Positions 22,074 through 34,030 of a stretch of DNA of 43,580 bases are shown one piece after another (position 1 is the first letter of the stretch; each line of letters begins with the position of its first letter). The position numbers were made by a program, and so were the translations under genes. Origin of the DNA: Ettlia oleoabundans. Its lineage: Eukaryota > Chlorophyta > Chlorophyceae > Chlamydomonadales. The notes beneath the pieces are model-generated. The model did not search any database, was not told the origin of the DNA, and saw only the letters and a list, made by a program, of their open reading frames with translations. Location: assembly GCA_019693395.1 (NCBI GenBank), contig JAAMXP010005182.1:1-43580 (forward strand), written 5' to 3'.

Positions 22074-25000
22074 TCACTTCTTGCTCAGCTTGCTGCCGTT
22101 GACAGTCACGGTTGCGTTGCGCTGGGCGGTGGATGGCAGGCCGTCCCCAAAGTGGAAAGTCACGCTGCCATCCCCCTGTGGCTCGCCATGCTTCAGCTCC
22201 GCCACAGCCACGGCACCCAGCTGCAGCCGCTGCTCCATGGAGCGAAGCTTGGCCTCCATCCTGCCACACAGCACCACCACAAACCAATGCAAAGGACAGT
22301 TGGACCGTTGATATGAAAGCAGGGCCTTCCCCTTAAGGCAACCACCAAGGGAGCAATACTTCAGCTAAAAAAAGCCAGCCAGCACTGAACCACAGCTGCT
22401 GATCATGTTCCCAACCTTTTTTGACCAGCCAGCCGCTCCCTCCGCAACCTGCACACACTCACTTTGCATACTCCTCCTTCAGCCGCGCTTGTTCGCGCCG
22501 CAAGAACTCCAGCTGCTCCTGGCTGGCACCCTCCTCAGCTTCCACAAGCTCCTGTAGCTGCCCAGCGGCTGCTGCTGCCAGGTCGGAGGTGCCCCCCTCC
22601 TGCGAGCCAGGTGTAACTGCCACCAAGCCAGCTTCCTGCAGTACCGCCAAGTATTCGCCATACAGCGCCTTTCTGCGGTACTCTGGCACCGCGTCGAACC
22701 TGCGGGGTGGTTTGGGCGGGGCCACAGGCATGAGGGGCGCAATTTGGGGGTTGGACACGTAGTGATACAGTCAACACGGTGAAGGGGGCCCCCCCCAAGG
22801 TGCTCAAACAGCCACATAGGAAGCCAGGTAGAAAAGCAGGACGCCCACTGCTAGATGCGACAGCAATCCTAGTAATCAAGCCCTCTGCCCGCCACACCTA
22901 CAGATGAACCGCACATGCAGGCCAGGCAAGGGCAGGCGAAGAGGCGGCAGGCAGATAAGGCGGAGCACCCACCTGGGGTCCGCCCAGACGGCGCGCTTGA
23001 GCTGCACGTAGCTCAGCCCGCCGGCAATGGCGCCCTCCTGCTCCTGCAGCAGCTGGCGGAACGCCGCCTCCCCCGCCCCCGCCTGCGCAGACTTGAGAGC
23101 GGCCCGAGCCGCCGCCCGCTCCTTGGCTGCCTGAGCCTCAGCTAAGCGCTGGGCTGCACGCGCCGCAGCCCTCGCAGCAGCCTCCGCTGCCTCCGCCTCC
23201 CGCCGCTGTGTGGCCTCCCTGGCTGCGCGTAGCTGGCCCGTGAAGCCCTCAAAGGCGGCCGCCCGCTCGGCCTCAGTGGGGAGTGCAGAGAAGCGGGGGT
23301 CGCCGCTGTGGGCCGCCACGAAGTCCTCGTACTGGCTGCCCGCCGCCACCTGCGCCACCACCATCAGCTCCTGCAACACGCGGGGCAGTATGCCGGGTGA
23401 GACGTTGAATGCAGCGGTCAGCTGTGCATGTCAGTCCTGCTGCCAGCACACACGTTTGAGAGGGTAGGTGGGCGATGCTTGCGGCAAGCTGCAGACCCTG
23501 GGCTTCACCGCCCAGACTATGGCTGGTAGTGAAGGGGCTCAGCAGCGATTGCTTGCTTTTGTCGATGCACTCCGCCAGGCACCAGGCCAACCAGCCGCCA
23601 AATGCAGCAACACATGCCAAGTTGCCCAGCCTACAGAGGGCCCAGCCACCCACCCAGCCCAAGCTTTATACTAAAATTCCATGCAAACCTCCCTCGGCAC
23701 ACACCTGGAATGCCGCCAAAGCCTTGGTGCGAGCCGCAGCCTCCGCCTTACTCAACACCTCCACATAGGCACGGAACACCTGCAGTAAAAGAGTGCCGGG
23801 GGTGGGTAATTGGTGAAAGATGGGAAGAAAAAACTAGGGTGACAGCTGAGACTGCCAGCCGGCTGCACTGGAGGCATGACCCTCTGCTGGCCTATAACAA
23901 GAATTGAACCCCGGCTCATGTTTAGCGCAACACAAGGAGCGAAGCACGACATGCACCTTTGCGCCCTCGCCAGCCCGTCTCTGTATAATACCCTGCATAG
24001 TTAGTGCATGAGCCAAGGCCCACCTGCTCCCGCCGCCGTCGGCTGAGAAGCGCATAGTCTGGCGACTCCGGCAGGCGAGGCGCCGCCTCTTCCCAGATGG
24101 AAGATCCAGTCAGAGCTGGCTGCAGAGCCTGCAGAGCCTCCAGGTAGGCCGCAGCGGCCTGGGGACAGAGACAAGCGGGTGTGATTGGTTGGTGTCAAGA
24201 ATGACAGGGCAACAAACTTCATGAGGAAGGGCGCAGCAGCAGGGACAGAGATTCCTGATGTTTCGCTCCTCATCCAGCAAACCTGGAGGTGAGCTTGCTG
24301 TGCTTGCCATATGCCGGCAGTCTACAGCAGGCACACAATATGGCAAGCACAGCAAGGTAAATGGTGCCGCTGCAACTGCCGTGGCTGTCTTGTTCCACCA
24401 GCACGACCACCCAACACACATCCCACGCGGCAGTCACCTTCTTCTGCGCTGCTGCCTCAGCAGCCGCTTGCGCCGCATTGCGCTCCATCTGCTCACTCAC
24501 GCTGGCAGCAAAGCTGGCCAGCCCAGTGAGTGCACTGCCAGTGAAATGCTGCAACACAGCAAAGGCGTTGGCAGAGTGAAGGGCAAATTCAGGAGGCTGA
24601 CCGCTGACCACGGAATCAAGAATGCATCAGGCATCCTATAGACGGAGCACTCAGGCAGGCATTACAGACGGACAGGAAGTTGCAAAGGCGCGGACCAGCT
24701 GGCTTGAAGCAACCGGTATTGCTAGCAGATGAGCAGAGCGGGCCACCGTGCCATACCCAAGCTGCTGGGCAGGCACATGTGCGTGGCCCAAGACGTAAAC
24801 CCACCAGCAAGCCGCTCGCAGCGCCGCTGACCACCGCACCAGCGGCGGCACCCGCAGCCTCTGCTGCCTCTACCACTCCTTGGCCCTGCTGCTGCTCTTC
24901 CTCCGTCTCCTCGTCAAGCCGCCGTGAAGCCGAGGAAGACGCTGCTGCCACCTGGCGTGCCGCCGCGGGGTCAACTTGCTCCAGCGGTACCTCCTTGGCA

Positions 25001-28000
25001 GCCCACTTGGGCAGCCGCCGATCCGGTTGTTCTGCAGCCGCCGCTGCCGCTCTTGATGCCCCACTCTTGACAGCGTCCCCACCACGGGATCCCCTGCTGC
25101 CCTTGGCGCTGCTGCCGCCACCACCCAGGATGCCCGAGAGGAACCCGCGCGCGGCGCCATAGACTGTGTTGAGTTCCTTGACGGACGAGGTCAGCGTGCG
25201 CTGCATGCCATCCAGCGCAGACTCCTCCCGCTGCAGCTCCTCAGCAGAGGCACGCCCCGCCGCCACATCTGAGCGCAGCTGCTGCACACGTGTGGTCTGC
25301 ACCTCTGTGGCCGTCGCCTCCTGCATCACGCGCGCCTCCAGGTCAAAGAAACGGCTGCGCAGATTGCCCCACATGCCCAGCAAACCGCCGCCCCCGTCGC
25401 CGCTGCCGCGAGACGCTGCAGGCTTGGAGGGCGCAGCCGCACGCTCGCCGCGGCTGCCGGAGCGAACGCCGCCAGAGCCGCTGCCGCTGCTGCTTTTGCG
25501 GCTGCGCCCGCCAGACCCAGACCCTGCGGGCACCGCTGCTGCTGCCTCGGCTGGGACCGCCGACATGCCCGCCATGCGGATGAACGGGTGCTTAAGTGCA
25601 GCGGCGGCACCAAGGCGTGGCGCCCGGCCCGTGTTGAGGAACTTGACTCCGCCAGAGCCGTCTGTCACCACTTCACGTGGACGCAGCAGGCTGGCTGCCA
25701 GGTCCCACCCTGCGCTGTCGTTTGCGTCCAGGATCGCTGTCTGCCGCGCCGGCAGTCCAGACCTGCAAGAAGCAACAGGAGGAAAACCCAGCGGGTACTG
25801 ACAGCTGGAGCAGCTGGGGCGCGGGCAGCATCTATCCCAACACAGTACGCATTGCACGTACCACGGCGTGGATCTTGCTTGATGTTACTGTGTGCTGCCT
25901 GCCACTGCTGAGTGCCTCACCTCAGCCTCCACTCCTCCAGGTCGTGGCTGCAGCGGGCCAGTGCGCCGTTGAAGGTGCGCAGCGAGGACGTGGTGCGCAG
26001 GAAGGGCAGGCTGCACAGGGAGGAAGTATGCAGTTATGGATTTGTTGTACATGTGGATTATACATGTGGGAAAGCAGCGAGACGGAGTCTACAGGAGGTT
26101 TGAGCAGGCACCATGCCCCTTTGACGAGCCCAGGGACACCAGGCTTGCATGCTGCCGTGTGGTCATGATGGCTGCAAAATCCAGCCTCATTATCAGCCTG
26201 CCTGTCTGCCGGCCTGCCTGCCACCCACCTGAGCTGCATCAGCACGATCCCCGCCGAGTACGTGTCAAAGCAATCTGGGCGGTGCTGAGTCCACAGCACA
26301 GGAGTCATCACTGTGCGCAGCCGCGTGCCCTGGTCAGCCAGGTGAGGAGCATCTGTGGGCAGCACATACTGCACCGAGCCAAAGGGGGGATTGAAAGCAA
26401 GGGGGTTGGTTGGGTGAACCCCAGAGATCCATTGGGGGCGGGCAGGGTCGAGCAGCAGGCGACCTGGCAGACTCGCTGCTGCATAGTCCGAGCTGCGGTC
26501 TCCCTCCATCCTTTGGGCGCCTTGAGCACGTTCCCCAGTCCGCTGTCAGCTGCATGGCTCATTCCCAGCAGCTCAGACCCCTCCGTCGTGGCAGGCTCCG
26601 CGACAAATGCCCCGCCACCAGCACCCTTCCCGCCAGAAGGCCCTCCCAGCCATGCACCCTTCCCCCGCACCTCTTCCGGCGGGCAGTAGCAGGGGTCCAG
26701 GATTGTTTCTGCAGGCTTGTAGTTTGTGCCAGTGCGCAGGCAGGTGGCGGCACCAAGGTCGATGAGGCGGAAGCGGCGCGCACTCTCGTCAAACACGATG
26801 TTGGCGGGCTTGATGTCGCGGTGCACGATGCCCACGCTGTGAAGGGCCTGCACGGCATGCGCGGCATTTCCGATATATGCCGGCACGCTTGCTCGCAGGA
26901 ACAGAACTGTACGCTCATACAGCCAGGCAGGGGTTGGGGCAGCGGAGGCCGGGTGCTTGTGTGCTGAACAACACACGAGTGATAGTAGTGTGCTGACAAG
27001 TTGATGCATGCAACTGATGGCCTGCTGTAGCCCCTCTTGCTGCCCCAGTGTGTTGCCACTAGCAGCCGCATGCAGCTGCAACCAGCACAGCCATTGCCCA
27101 TGCACGCACCGCCAGGCAGTCAAAGATTTGCTTCATTGCTGTGGGCACCGCCTGGCTCTCCTCCACCCCCAGGTCCGCCGCCAAACACCGAGCCATGTCC
27201 CTCCTCTTCAAATAGTAGGCCAGCGTCTTGTCACCCGCATACGCCCATACCAGCCACAAACCTTTGGTAAGGCGCCCAGACTGCATCACGCAAAAGCAGG
27301 CGTCACGCACAACATCATGCAATGCTGTCCTGCCCGTAGGAAGGGAATACGTGGTAAAGCAAGCTGGGCTGATGACTGTGGGTGGGTGTGTATGGTAACG
27401 AATTATGCACGGCATTGCAGCGGGGGTGACATAGACAGGTCACACCCGCATACAGGGCCGGAGCAAGGTGCAACGGTTCATGACTGTATAGGCAGAGTCT
27501 TGCAGCCAGGCCCAGGCCAGATCACTGCCAGTGAGTGCGGACAATCGTTCCTCCTTTCCCCCAATAAATGATCAAGTAGGCTGATGCCACAAAGCTGAGT
27601 TCCCCAATCTCTGCCAATATGATAGCAGCAACCGGGGCCCTGCTCACCGTCTGCTCCACCACCGTGTAGCCCAGAAATGGCGCCACCGCCTCGGCCGCCG
27701 CCCTGCTGGCCAGCACATTGAGCATGTGCTCAGCCTCGTGCATCTCGTCTGCACCCTGGACGCGCGCCTTGACGCGCTTCAGTACGACCTCCTGCATGTC
27801 GCCATCATCAGACACTAGGGTACCCTGCAAGAGGTGCAAAGGGGGCAGTGGGCAATGGAGGAGTCGTGCGACAGCAGCCTGACAGCCACCCTCAGTGCAA
27901 GCAACACCGGCTAGACAGCCGGCCGTGAACCTCTGCACTACTAGATACATAGGGTGAGGTAGCGTATTGGGAGCAAGCCTCATTGCGCCGGGTGCAAGGT

Positions 28001-28652
28001 TTTCAGACAGCAAACGAGACGGCGCCACAACCGTGCCGCTCCGCACGCACCCGGTAGCACTCTCCAAAGCTGCCTGACCCCAGCTGCCTACCCGCATTCA
28101 GGCGACTGGGATCCAACTCCTGCATACAGTAATGACTGGCAGGGCAGTGTGGGATGCCAGACAAGGAAGACTTGGAACCCTAGCCATGTGGCGCCGCTTC
28201 GTCGCCGCCACCTCCGGCCACTGATTAATTTGCTGTGTGTAGGGGGCGCTGGCACGGCTGCACATTGAAAATGAGACATCAGCCGAAGAAAATTGTGCAC
28301 TCAGGACAAGGCAACGTCGTTGTAAGTAGGGCGACACACCTGTCCCTTGCCAAACTTGCGGCTGGCGTCTGCGCAAACGGCGAGCGCCCTTCTAGACTTC
28401 GAATTACTAACGCTCACAACTCCAAAGGGCCGCCTGAACGCCGCGGGCGCGCCTCTTGCCGCGCCCAGGCCCCACATCGTCTCGGGTCAGGCGTTTCGCA
28501 GCCCTACTGGCTGCGCAAACCGATGTTACTACGAACGTGCGCTGGCAGGCTGCAAATGACGGACTCCCTTGCAACCGGATCGTCGCACTAGCCCCTGTAC
28601 CTTTAGGCTTTGAGTCGGTGGAAAGCGCGATTTTACGATGCGCAATTCGCAT
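22074..28652 (-). CDS. STN7/STN8-like protein kinase fused to three FF domains
   Basis: Exons (5' to 3'): 28652-28421, 28368-28340, 28119-28051, 27824-27648, 27280-27110, 26847-26671, 26368-26229, 26010-25921, 25762-24805, 24548-24438, 24158-24024, 23779-23705, 23370-22973, 22699-22463, 22260-22074; all phases agree (about 1061 aa). The first exon and its weak donor (gttgtg) are tentative; it would encode an R/S/A-rich transit-like leader. The kinase domain has loop [10 protein letters not shown], Lys in [15 protein letters not shown], a DLG instead of [23 protein letters not shown] and [14 protein letters not shown], the pattern of the thylakoid kinases STN7/Stt7 and STN8/Stl1. After [20 protein letters not shown] comes a Ser/Gly/Ala-rich linker with an Ala/Gly/Val stretch that may cross a membrane, then three FF domains: [18 protein letters not shown] with [45 protein letters not shown] with LYGEYLAVL. 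The end is an E/A-rich coiled coil. The kinase identity is firm; the fusion rests on splice reading. Confidence 0.85.
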
Positions 28653-29090
28653 CTGCGGGTCTTGGGGTTTGGCGAACAGCTGTTACTTGCGCAGCAGCTG
28701 TGTCGGAGACACCCCTTGCGCTCGGGTCCATCGGGAGTCCCTCCCTCCACACGCTCCACAGCCGCAGGCCAAGCCGTTCTCCTGCTTCATCACCACTAGG
28801 CCATCCTGGTGTAGGTGAGGCATGTCAGCGCAGTCCCGTCACGGCCCTTTTTCAACAACGCGGGTGGCCCCGACCTGGCCCGTCCTCTCCAGCCGCCTGT
28901 TTGGGCCCCTCAACCGAAGATCACTTTTGAGCACACGCAGGAGGGCGGGTTGAGCGGACGGCCGACCTGTGTGTGACCTCCCTTGACGCGCCGACAGCCT
29001 GCGCCAGCTCCGACCCCTGCTGCGCCTGCCACTCGTCTTCTGTGCACTACACTGCCACCTGCAGCCCTGCAGCACCTTCAGCCGCGCGCC
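28653..29090. promoter_or_regulatory. Divergent promoter region, kinase / coiled-coil gene
   Basis: About 440 bases between the tentative kinase ATG and ATG 29091 of the opposite gene. Expected to carry both promoters. If the kinase starts elsewhere, part of this may be 5' UTR. No motif is distinctive. Confidence 0.4.
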
Positions 29091-30942
29091 ATGGCGGGCG
29101 GCTTGAGCATTGAATTGGAGGAAGAGGTGCAGCTGGTAGAGAATGCAGCCACCGCCTCGCTGTTCTCTCCCGGCATGTGGGTGCAGCGCCCGCAGCGTAC
29201 TCCAGCAGTCGCGGCGCGTGATGCAGAGCTGGTCTACCAATGCAGGTGGGTACAGCTGCTCTCCAGCTTCCCTTTGCTGCGCTGGTGGGGCAGCCGCCCT
29301 TCTTCGGCGGTGACCCACCGATGCACCGCCATGTGGGTGTGTCGGTTCTAGTATGGGCTGCCGGGCATGCCCTGCCCTGTTCACCTGTTCTATAAGCTGC
29401 TGACGCTGCTGGTGCACTAACACCAGCTGAAACCATACTAACCCTCCTCCGTCGCTCTCGCGCCATGAATCCACAGCATGGCAGCGCCGTTAGAACGGGA
29501 CCATGTGGGGCTGGGCTCCCCGCTGACCGACCCAGACCTTGCGTACCTACGCATAGCGGATGAGCGTGAGAGCGCAGAGAAGGAGTACATAAAGCAGGAC
29601 AGTGAGCACATGGAGGCGCTGGAGGAGGCGTATGCACGATTGCAGGAGCACAACCGAACCATGGAGCGGCAGCTTAAGGTATGGCGACAGGGTGGGTGGC
29701 AGTGCTCACGGCACAGCAGGTGGCTGTGCGCATAGCATCAATCTGTATGCACACACAGAGCAGGTATCCAACCCTTTCCGCAGCTCTCAGAGCCGAGGTG
29801 TACGTAAAGGGTATTGGCTGCGCGGTTCGAGAACTGTCGTCGACATTTAGGCTTGATTGCCTGGGTTGGCTTTGCACGTCAGCCGTGTGTGTTCGCATGT
29901 TTGGTTCACACCGCAGACTGCGTGCCCGCCTCCTTCATGTGCATATTTACCCAGTGCCTTGTTTGCCTTATATTCTCCCTGGACAGGGTGTTGTGGCGGC
30001 CGTGAACGATGTGATGGATGAGAACCGCACCATCAAGCAACTGCTCGCCATGCTTCAGGTACTGCTATTGTATCGTGCTGCAGTTGGGTTGCAAGATGGC
30101 GGGTATAATGTTGTCCTTTTGCTTAGAAGGAAGGCAGTGCAGGGTATAATTCGTTCACAGCATACTGCAGCTCTTCAAACACTGTAATCCGACATCTTTA
30201 GTGCTTGCTGTGCTGAATTTTGCGGTTTCACCTGCAGGTCCGGCGTGAGGACTTTGTGTTCAACCCGCAGCAGACCATTGCCGCACAGCAGGAGGCCATT
30301 GGCCTACGCCTGCTGAGGAACCTGGAGGGAAGCCCGCCAGGGGCAGTGCCGGCCGCCCCCCAACAGCAGCAACAGCAGCAGCAAATTTCGGCAGCCTCAG
30401 CTGGGGTGCCTGCAGTTGCGCCTTCGCAGCAGCAGCAACAGCAGCAGCAGGAGGCCGATGCCGGGTTGTGCCCAGAGGCGTGGCAACAGTCAAAGCCTCA
30501 GCAGCAGCCGCGCAGTGCCCCGCTGTTGGCCGGACCAACTGCGCTTGATATGTCACCTGACTGCCTGCTCCCCCTCAGCACTCCAAACGGCCTGCTTCGA
30601 ACAGCCTCGCCCAAAATAGGTGCACATCGATTTGATGGTGGTGGCACAGAGGGGCCGTATGTAGGCATGCAGCAGCAGCTGCAGCCTCCCCCAACTGTCA
30701 TCCCGGCCTCGCCCTATGACTTCCCAGCAGAGTCGCAGATTGCTGCGGCAGCGCTGACCGCAAAGCAAGGTGACACAGCGGCAGCACTGCTGTCTCTATT
30801 GGACAAGGCTATCGAGGGACGCGTGGAGCGGCAGCAGCAAGCGCAGCATATCATGCAGCAGGTGCAGGCAGCCCAGCAGCAGCAAGAAGATGATGATGGC
30901 GGCCAGCAGCAGCAGCAAGAGCGTCAAACGTATCGTTTGTGA
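29091..30942 (+). CDS. Coiled-coil protein with glutamine-rich C-terminal region
   Basis: Four exons in phase: 29091-29245, 29477-29678, 29987-30058, 30238-30942 (377 residues). Not assigned to a family. Residues about 75-160 are strongly helical and charged with heptad-like spacing (DERESAEKEYIKQDSEHMEA, EEAYARLQEHNRTMERQLK, NDVMDENRTIKQLLAMLQ), so a coiled coil is likely. The last exon then turns disordered: two runs of seven to eight Gln (about 30361-30386 and 30427-30452), Pro/Ala/Gly-rich segments, a helical stretch (AALLSLLDKAIEGRVERQQQ) and a Gln-rich end. No signal peptide or membrane segment. Gln runs are encoded mostly by CAG, a composition common in algal regulatory and centrosome-type proteins, but the function is unknown. 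Divergent from the kinase gene. Confidence 0.72.
30361..30452 (+). repeat. CAG/CAA trinucleotide tracts coding for poly-Gln
   Basis: Two interrupted CAG/CAA arrays in frame within the last exon of the coiled-coil gene, separated by a short Ala/Ser/Pro stretch. Likely length-variable between strains. Confidence 0.75.
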
Positions 30943-31580
30943 GCCCCCCCTCTCCTGACGAACTGAACCCGCAGTAGCCTGACGTCAACTCTCACTCCCT
31001 CCCATGACTCACCGCTCGCCTAGCCTAGTTGCCCCCCAACCATTGGAGCTGCTGCCGCCAATTTGCATACACCCATCAGGGCTACCTCGCGCCAAGTGCA
31101 AGGCCCTACTTCCCCGTCTTGTCCGTTTATTCTCCCCTGCTGCCGCTGCGCCTTTCCTTTGATCTTTCTTGTACCCTATCCACCCAGAACTGTGAGACCG
31201 CCGTTTTGCATTTTTGTAGCTGGACTTTCCTTAGTTAGGGACGATTGCCACTCCTCCCTCGTTGCCTTTCTCTTGTCCTCAACCTGCGCCCCATCCCTAA
31301 GTCCCACCTTTCCGTCGTAGTGTCACCTTCTGTTCTTTCTGTCGCTGTTTCCCCTGAGGCCAGCGCTGCCACGCCCTGCTTCCACAACGGCCAGCCCGCC
31401 AGCCTCCAGCTGTAACTATGGTAATGCTCATCTCCGCAGATGGCACAAACGAGGGTCTGCAATTTGCAGCATGCCCGCCATGCCAGCTGTCACAATCGGC
31501 AATTCCATCACGCAGGAACATGCACCGGCAGCTTAACCACTTGGTCAAGGTCAACTTGTGAATGCCTGGCTGGCATCTCA
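30943..31580. other. Convergent 3' region, pyrimidine-rich
   Basis: About 640 bases between converging genes, notably C/T-rich on the plus strand. TGTAA at 31411-31415 is a candidate poly(A) signal for the coiled-coil gene (long 3' UTR of about 470 bases). No exon recognised. Confidence 0.45.
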
Positions 31581-33602
31581 TCATGCATGTGGCATGCCGG
31601 CCACCGCCATCTCCTGCTGCGCATACCAGTCCTGACCCTTTGTCTGCTGCATAAACTCCACGTAGCTGGGGTACTGAGGCTCCCACTGCAGCTGCGCTCG
31701 CGTGGCAGGATTGCTCATGCGCTTGCCCTTCACTGGCCCTTCAGACCCCGTGAACTTGTAGCTGCCCTGGAAGGCGCTGGTGGCCAGAGTGGCAGACATC
31801 ATATCCTGCAACAAAAGCGCACCCGTTGGGCAAGCCAGGTGTAGGTTGCATGATAAATTGAGCGATGCTTGGCTTTGGTGCAAATGACTCCCAAGGCAGT
31901 GCACGCGCCCGGCTCAGCGCCCATCAAGAGAGAAGAGGGCCTGGGGTTACTGCTGTCGGTCAGCAGTAAGGCAGGGGCTTCCCATTGATTGGCGGCACAC
32001 CTGATGCAGCCCTCCCACAGACCTTCCTCACACATTCAACACCCATCACAAACACGCACCTCAAAGGTGACGGGCGCGCCGTCGCAGCCCAGGAAGGTGC
32101 AGCCGCGATAGAAGGCACCGTCAGCGCTGCCGCGCCCCTGCATGGCCGCCAGGCACAGGCTGGCTGCGTCCTGGTAGTGGATGAGGTTGACAGTGTAGCC
32201 GCCCCATCGCGCCACCTCGCCCTGGCGAAGGAAGAACGTGTGTGCGCCCCTGCAGCGTGCGAGCAGCAGCGTGAAGGCAAGGAATGGGAGTCAGCAGGAA
32301 GTGACAGATTGATCGAGCAGTGGAAATGAGGTGTGGAGGCCATCTTTACTTCCATTTGCAGAGGGCTGATGCAAACGGCGTCAGGGCACTGTAACAGTGG
32401 TGTTGGGAACAAGCAAAGATGCAGTCAGGAGCGGTTTGGCTCACTGTCCATGTCGGCACCAGTGGATTGCAGGCCCTGCCGGCTCTTTATGGGCTAGCAT
32501 CCAGAGCGTAATTCAGTCTAGTGCGCACCTGTGGCCGTGGTAGAGCCCCACCAGGCGCACCACACAGCCGCCCGCTGCAAGGACGGCCTGCTCCGCTGCC
32601 AGCAGCCTGTCAGTGCGCTCATTGTCACCAAGTTTGGCGGTGGGAGCACTCTCATTGCAGACTGCACGTGCGCAGCATGAATGCAGAGGGAAGTGGGACA
32701 ATGAGTTGAGGCGCCGGGCTCGAGTTAAGGCGAGTGGCACAGGACGCTGTGATCACCCAACATTTGCGCCAGCAAATATGGCACTAGTCACACCTGGAAG
32801 CAGAGTAAAACAAAAGAACGTCCCCCTGAACAGCTGGCGCAGCAGCACAGGTGGACAAGGCACAGTTTCGGCTGCATAGCGTGGGCAGCGGTGCATGGCA
32901 GCTGCTGCACCCACCTGACCCATCCTCCACTGTATACACCGCTGCGCTGGAGGTGAACACAAATGATCCAGTTCCATCCCACATGTCAATAGCAGCCTTT
33001 ATTTCACCCAGGTAATCGGCACTACCGGAGGGCGGCGCGCTGAAGAGCACAAAGGGGAACTTGCCGGCGGCGGCAGCGTCCTTGGTGCGGGGTGTGATGC
33101 CTAGCGCTTGCAACCTGCAGACAAGAGCAGGATGCAGTTTGGAGACTGACTGATGCACATGAAACGAGCTGCTCAAGCTGTTGGTGGGCCCTGGCAGCAG
33201 TGAGCAACAACACTCAGCAGGCAGGGCCAGCGGCTTCATTGGAGGATGGGCGTACTTTGCATGATTGTTGGTGGTGTTAGTCTGGCCCACCACCGTCCCT
33301 GGTCCGTTTTCTTCCAACCACAGCTTGCCGAGGTAGCTACCCAGCACTCCTGGACCCACGATCAGCAGGCGATTGCTGCTCGCAGCAGCTGCACCACCAC
33401 TGCCGCCGTTGGTGGTTGCCGCCATGACGCTCGCCAAGGCCGTCACAATCAGGCGCTCCTGGCCGGTGGAACGCAAGCGCGGTGCGTCGCGGCACTTGAT
33501 TGGACAATGATGGGACTGCCTGAAGGCGGGCCGCACCGACCGCACAACCCCAGACACCTGAGCGACTGCCTGGCCCGCACGGGTCGCTGCTTGCAACCGC
33601 AT
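31581..33602 (-). CDS. NAD(P)-binding Rossmann-fold (SDR/epimerase-like) protein
   Basis: Five exons in phase: 33602-33256, 33114-32915, 32661-32529, 32249-32060, 31805-31581 (364 residues). Residues 1-60 are rich in R, A, S and V and poor in acids (MRLQAATRAGQAVAQ...), like a plastid or mitochondrial transit peptide. The Rossmann dinucleotide motif is LLIVGPGVLGSYLG (G83, G85, G88), followed by FPFVLFSAPPSGSADYLGEI, SFVFTSSAAVYTVEDG, ERTDRLLAAEQAVLAAGGCV, VVRLVGLYHG, and NLIHYQDAASLCLAAM. This is the layout of extended SDR / YeeZ-like epimerase relatives of unknown substrate found in plants and cyanobacteria. The YxxxK motif is degenerate, so catalysis is uncertain. The gene runs in the same direction as the downstream-lying mitochondrial protein gene, which ends 428 bases before this start. 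Confidence 0.86.
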
Positions 33603-34030
33603 TTGCCACTGCCAACGAGACTATAAGCCGTTTTGGGCAATTCGTCGTGCTGCCTGTCAACCCATCCCATCAGGTAAGGTGAGATGTACTTTGCCAGTGT
33701 GCCACCGCCCCTGGTGCCGCCACATGTTAAGATTATTTTGCCAGAGCCAGAGACCACAGAACGTCAAATGTCAACAGACTTCAGAACTTCAGCTCGGGCA
33801 GGGAGGCGCATTCCCCATATGAGGTCACATGACCCACAGCGAGTTGTGGCAGGTGACAGATGCTTGGTGGGGTCAAGTCTCAATGGCTGGAACCGTGTCA
33901 TGTGTATCTTTGGATAGGTGCTCCTTGGTCAACCAATATGCGTTACATACAAGCAAAGCAATCTAACACTCTGATGGAATGTTCATGGCAAGCATAACTC
34001 GTGTTACACTCCAGATGCCCACTGTACACC
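33603..34030 (-). other. Intergenic region between two minus-strand genes
   Basis: About 430 bases. On the minus strand it holds TGTAA signals (TTACA at 34004-34008 and 33943-33947) 23 and 84 bases after the stop of the gene at 34031, and then the promoter of the SDR-like gene. Confidence 0.5.

Noticed and set aside
24680..25801. Long plus-strand open frames opposite the kinase linker
   Set aside because: They are antisense shadows of GC-rich Ser/Gly/Ala codons in the large minus-strand exon 24805-25762.
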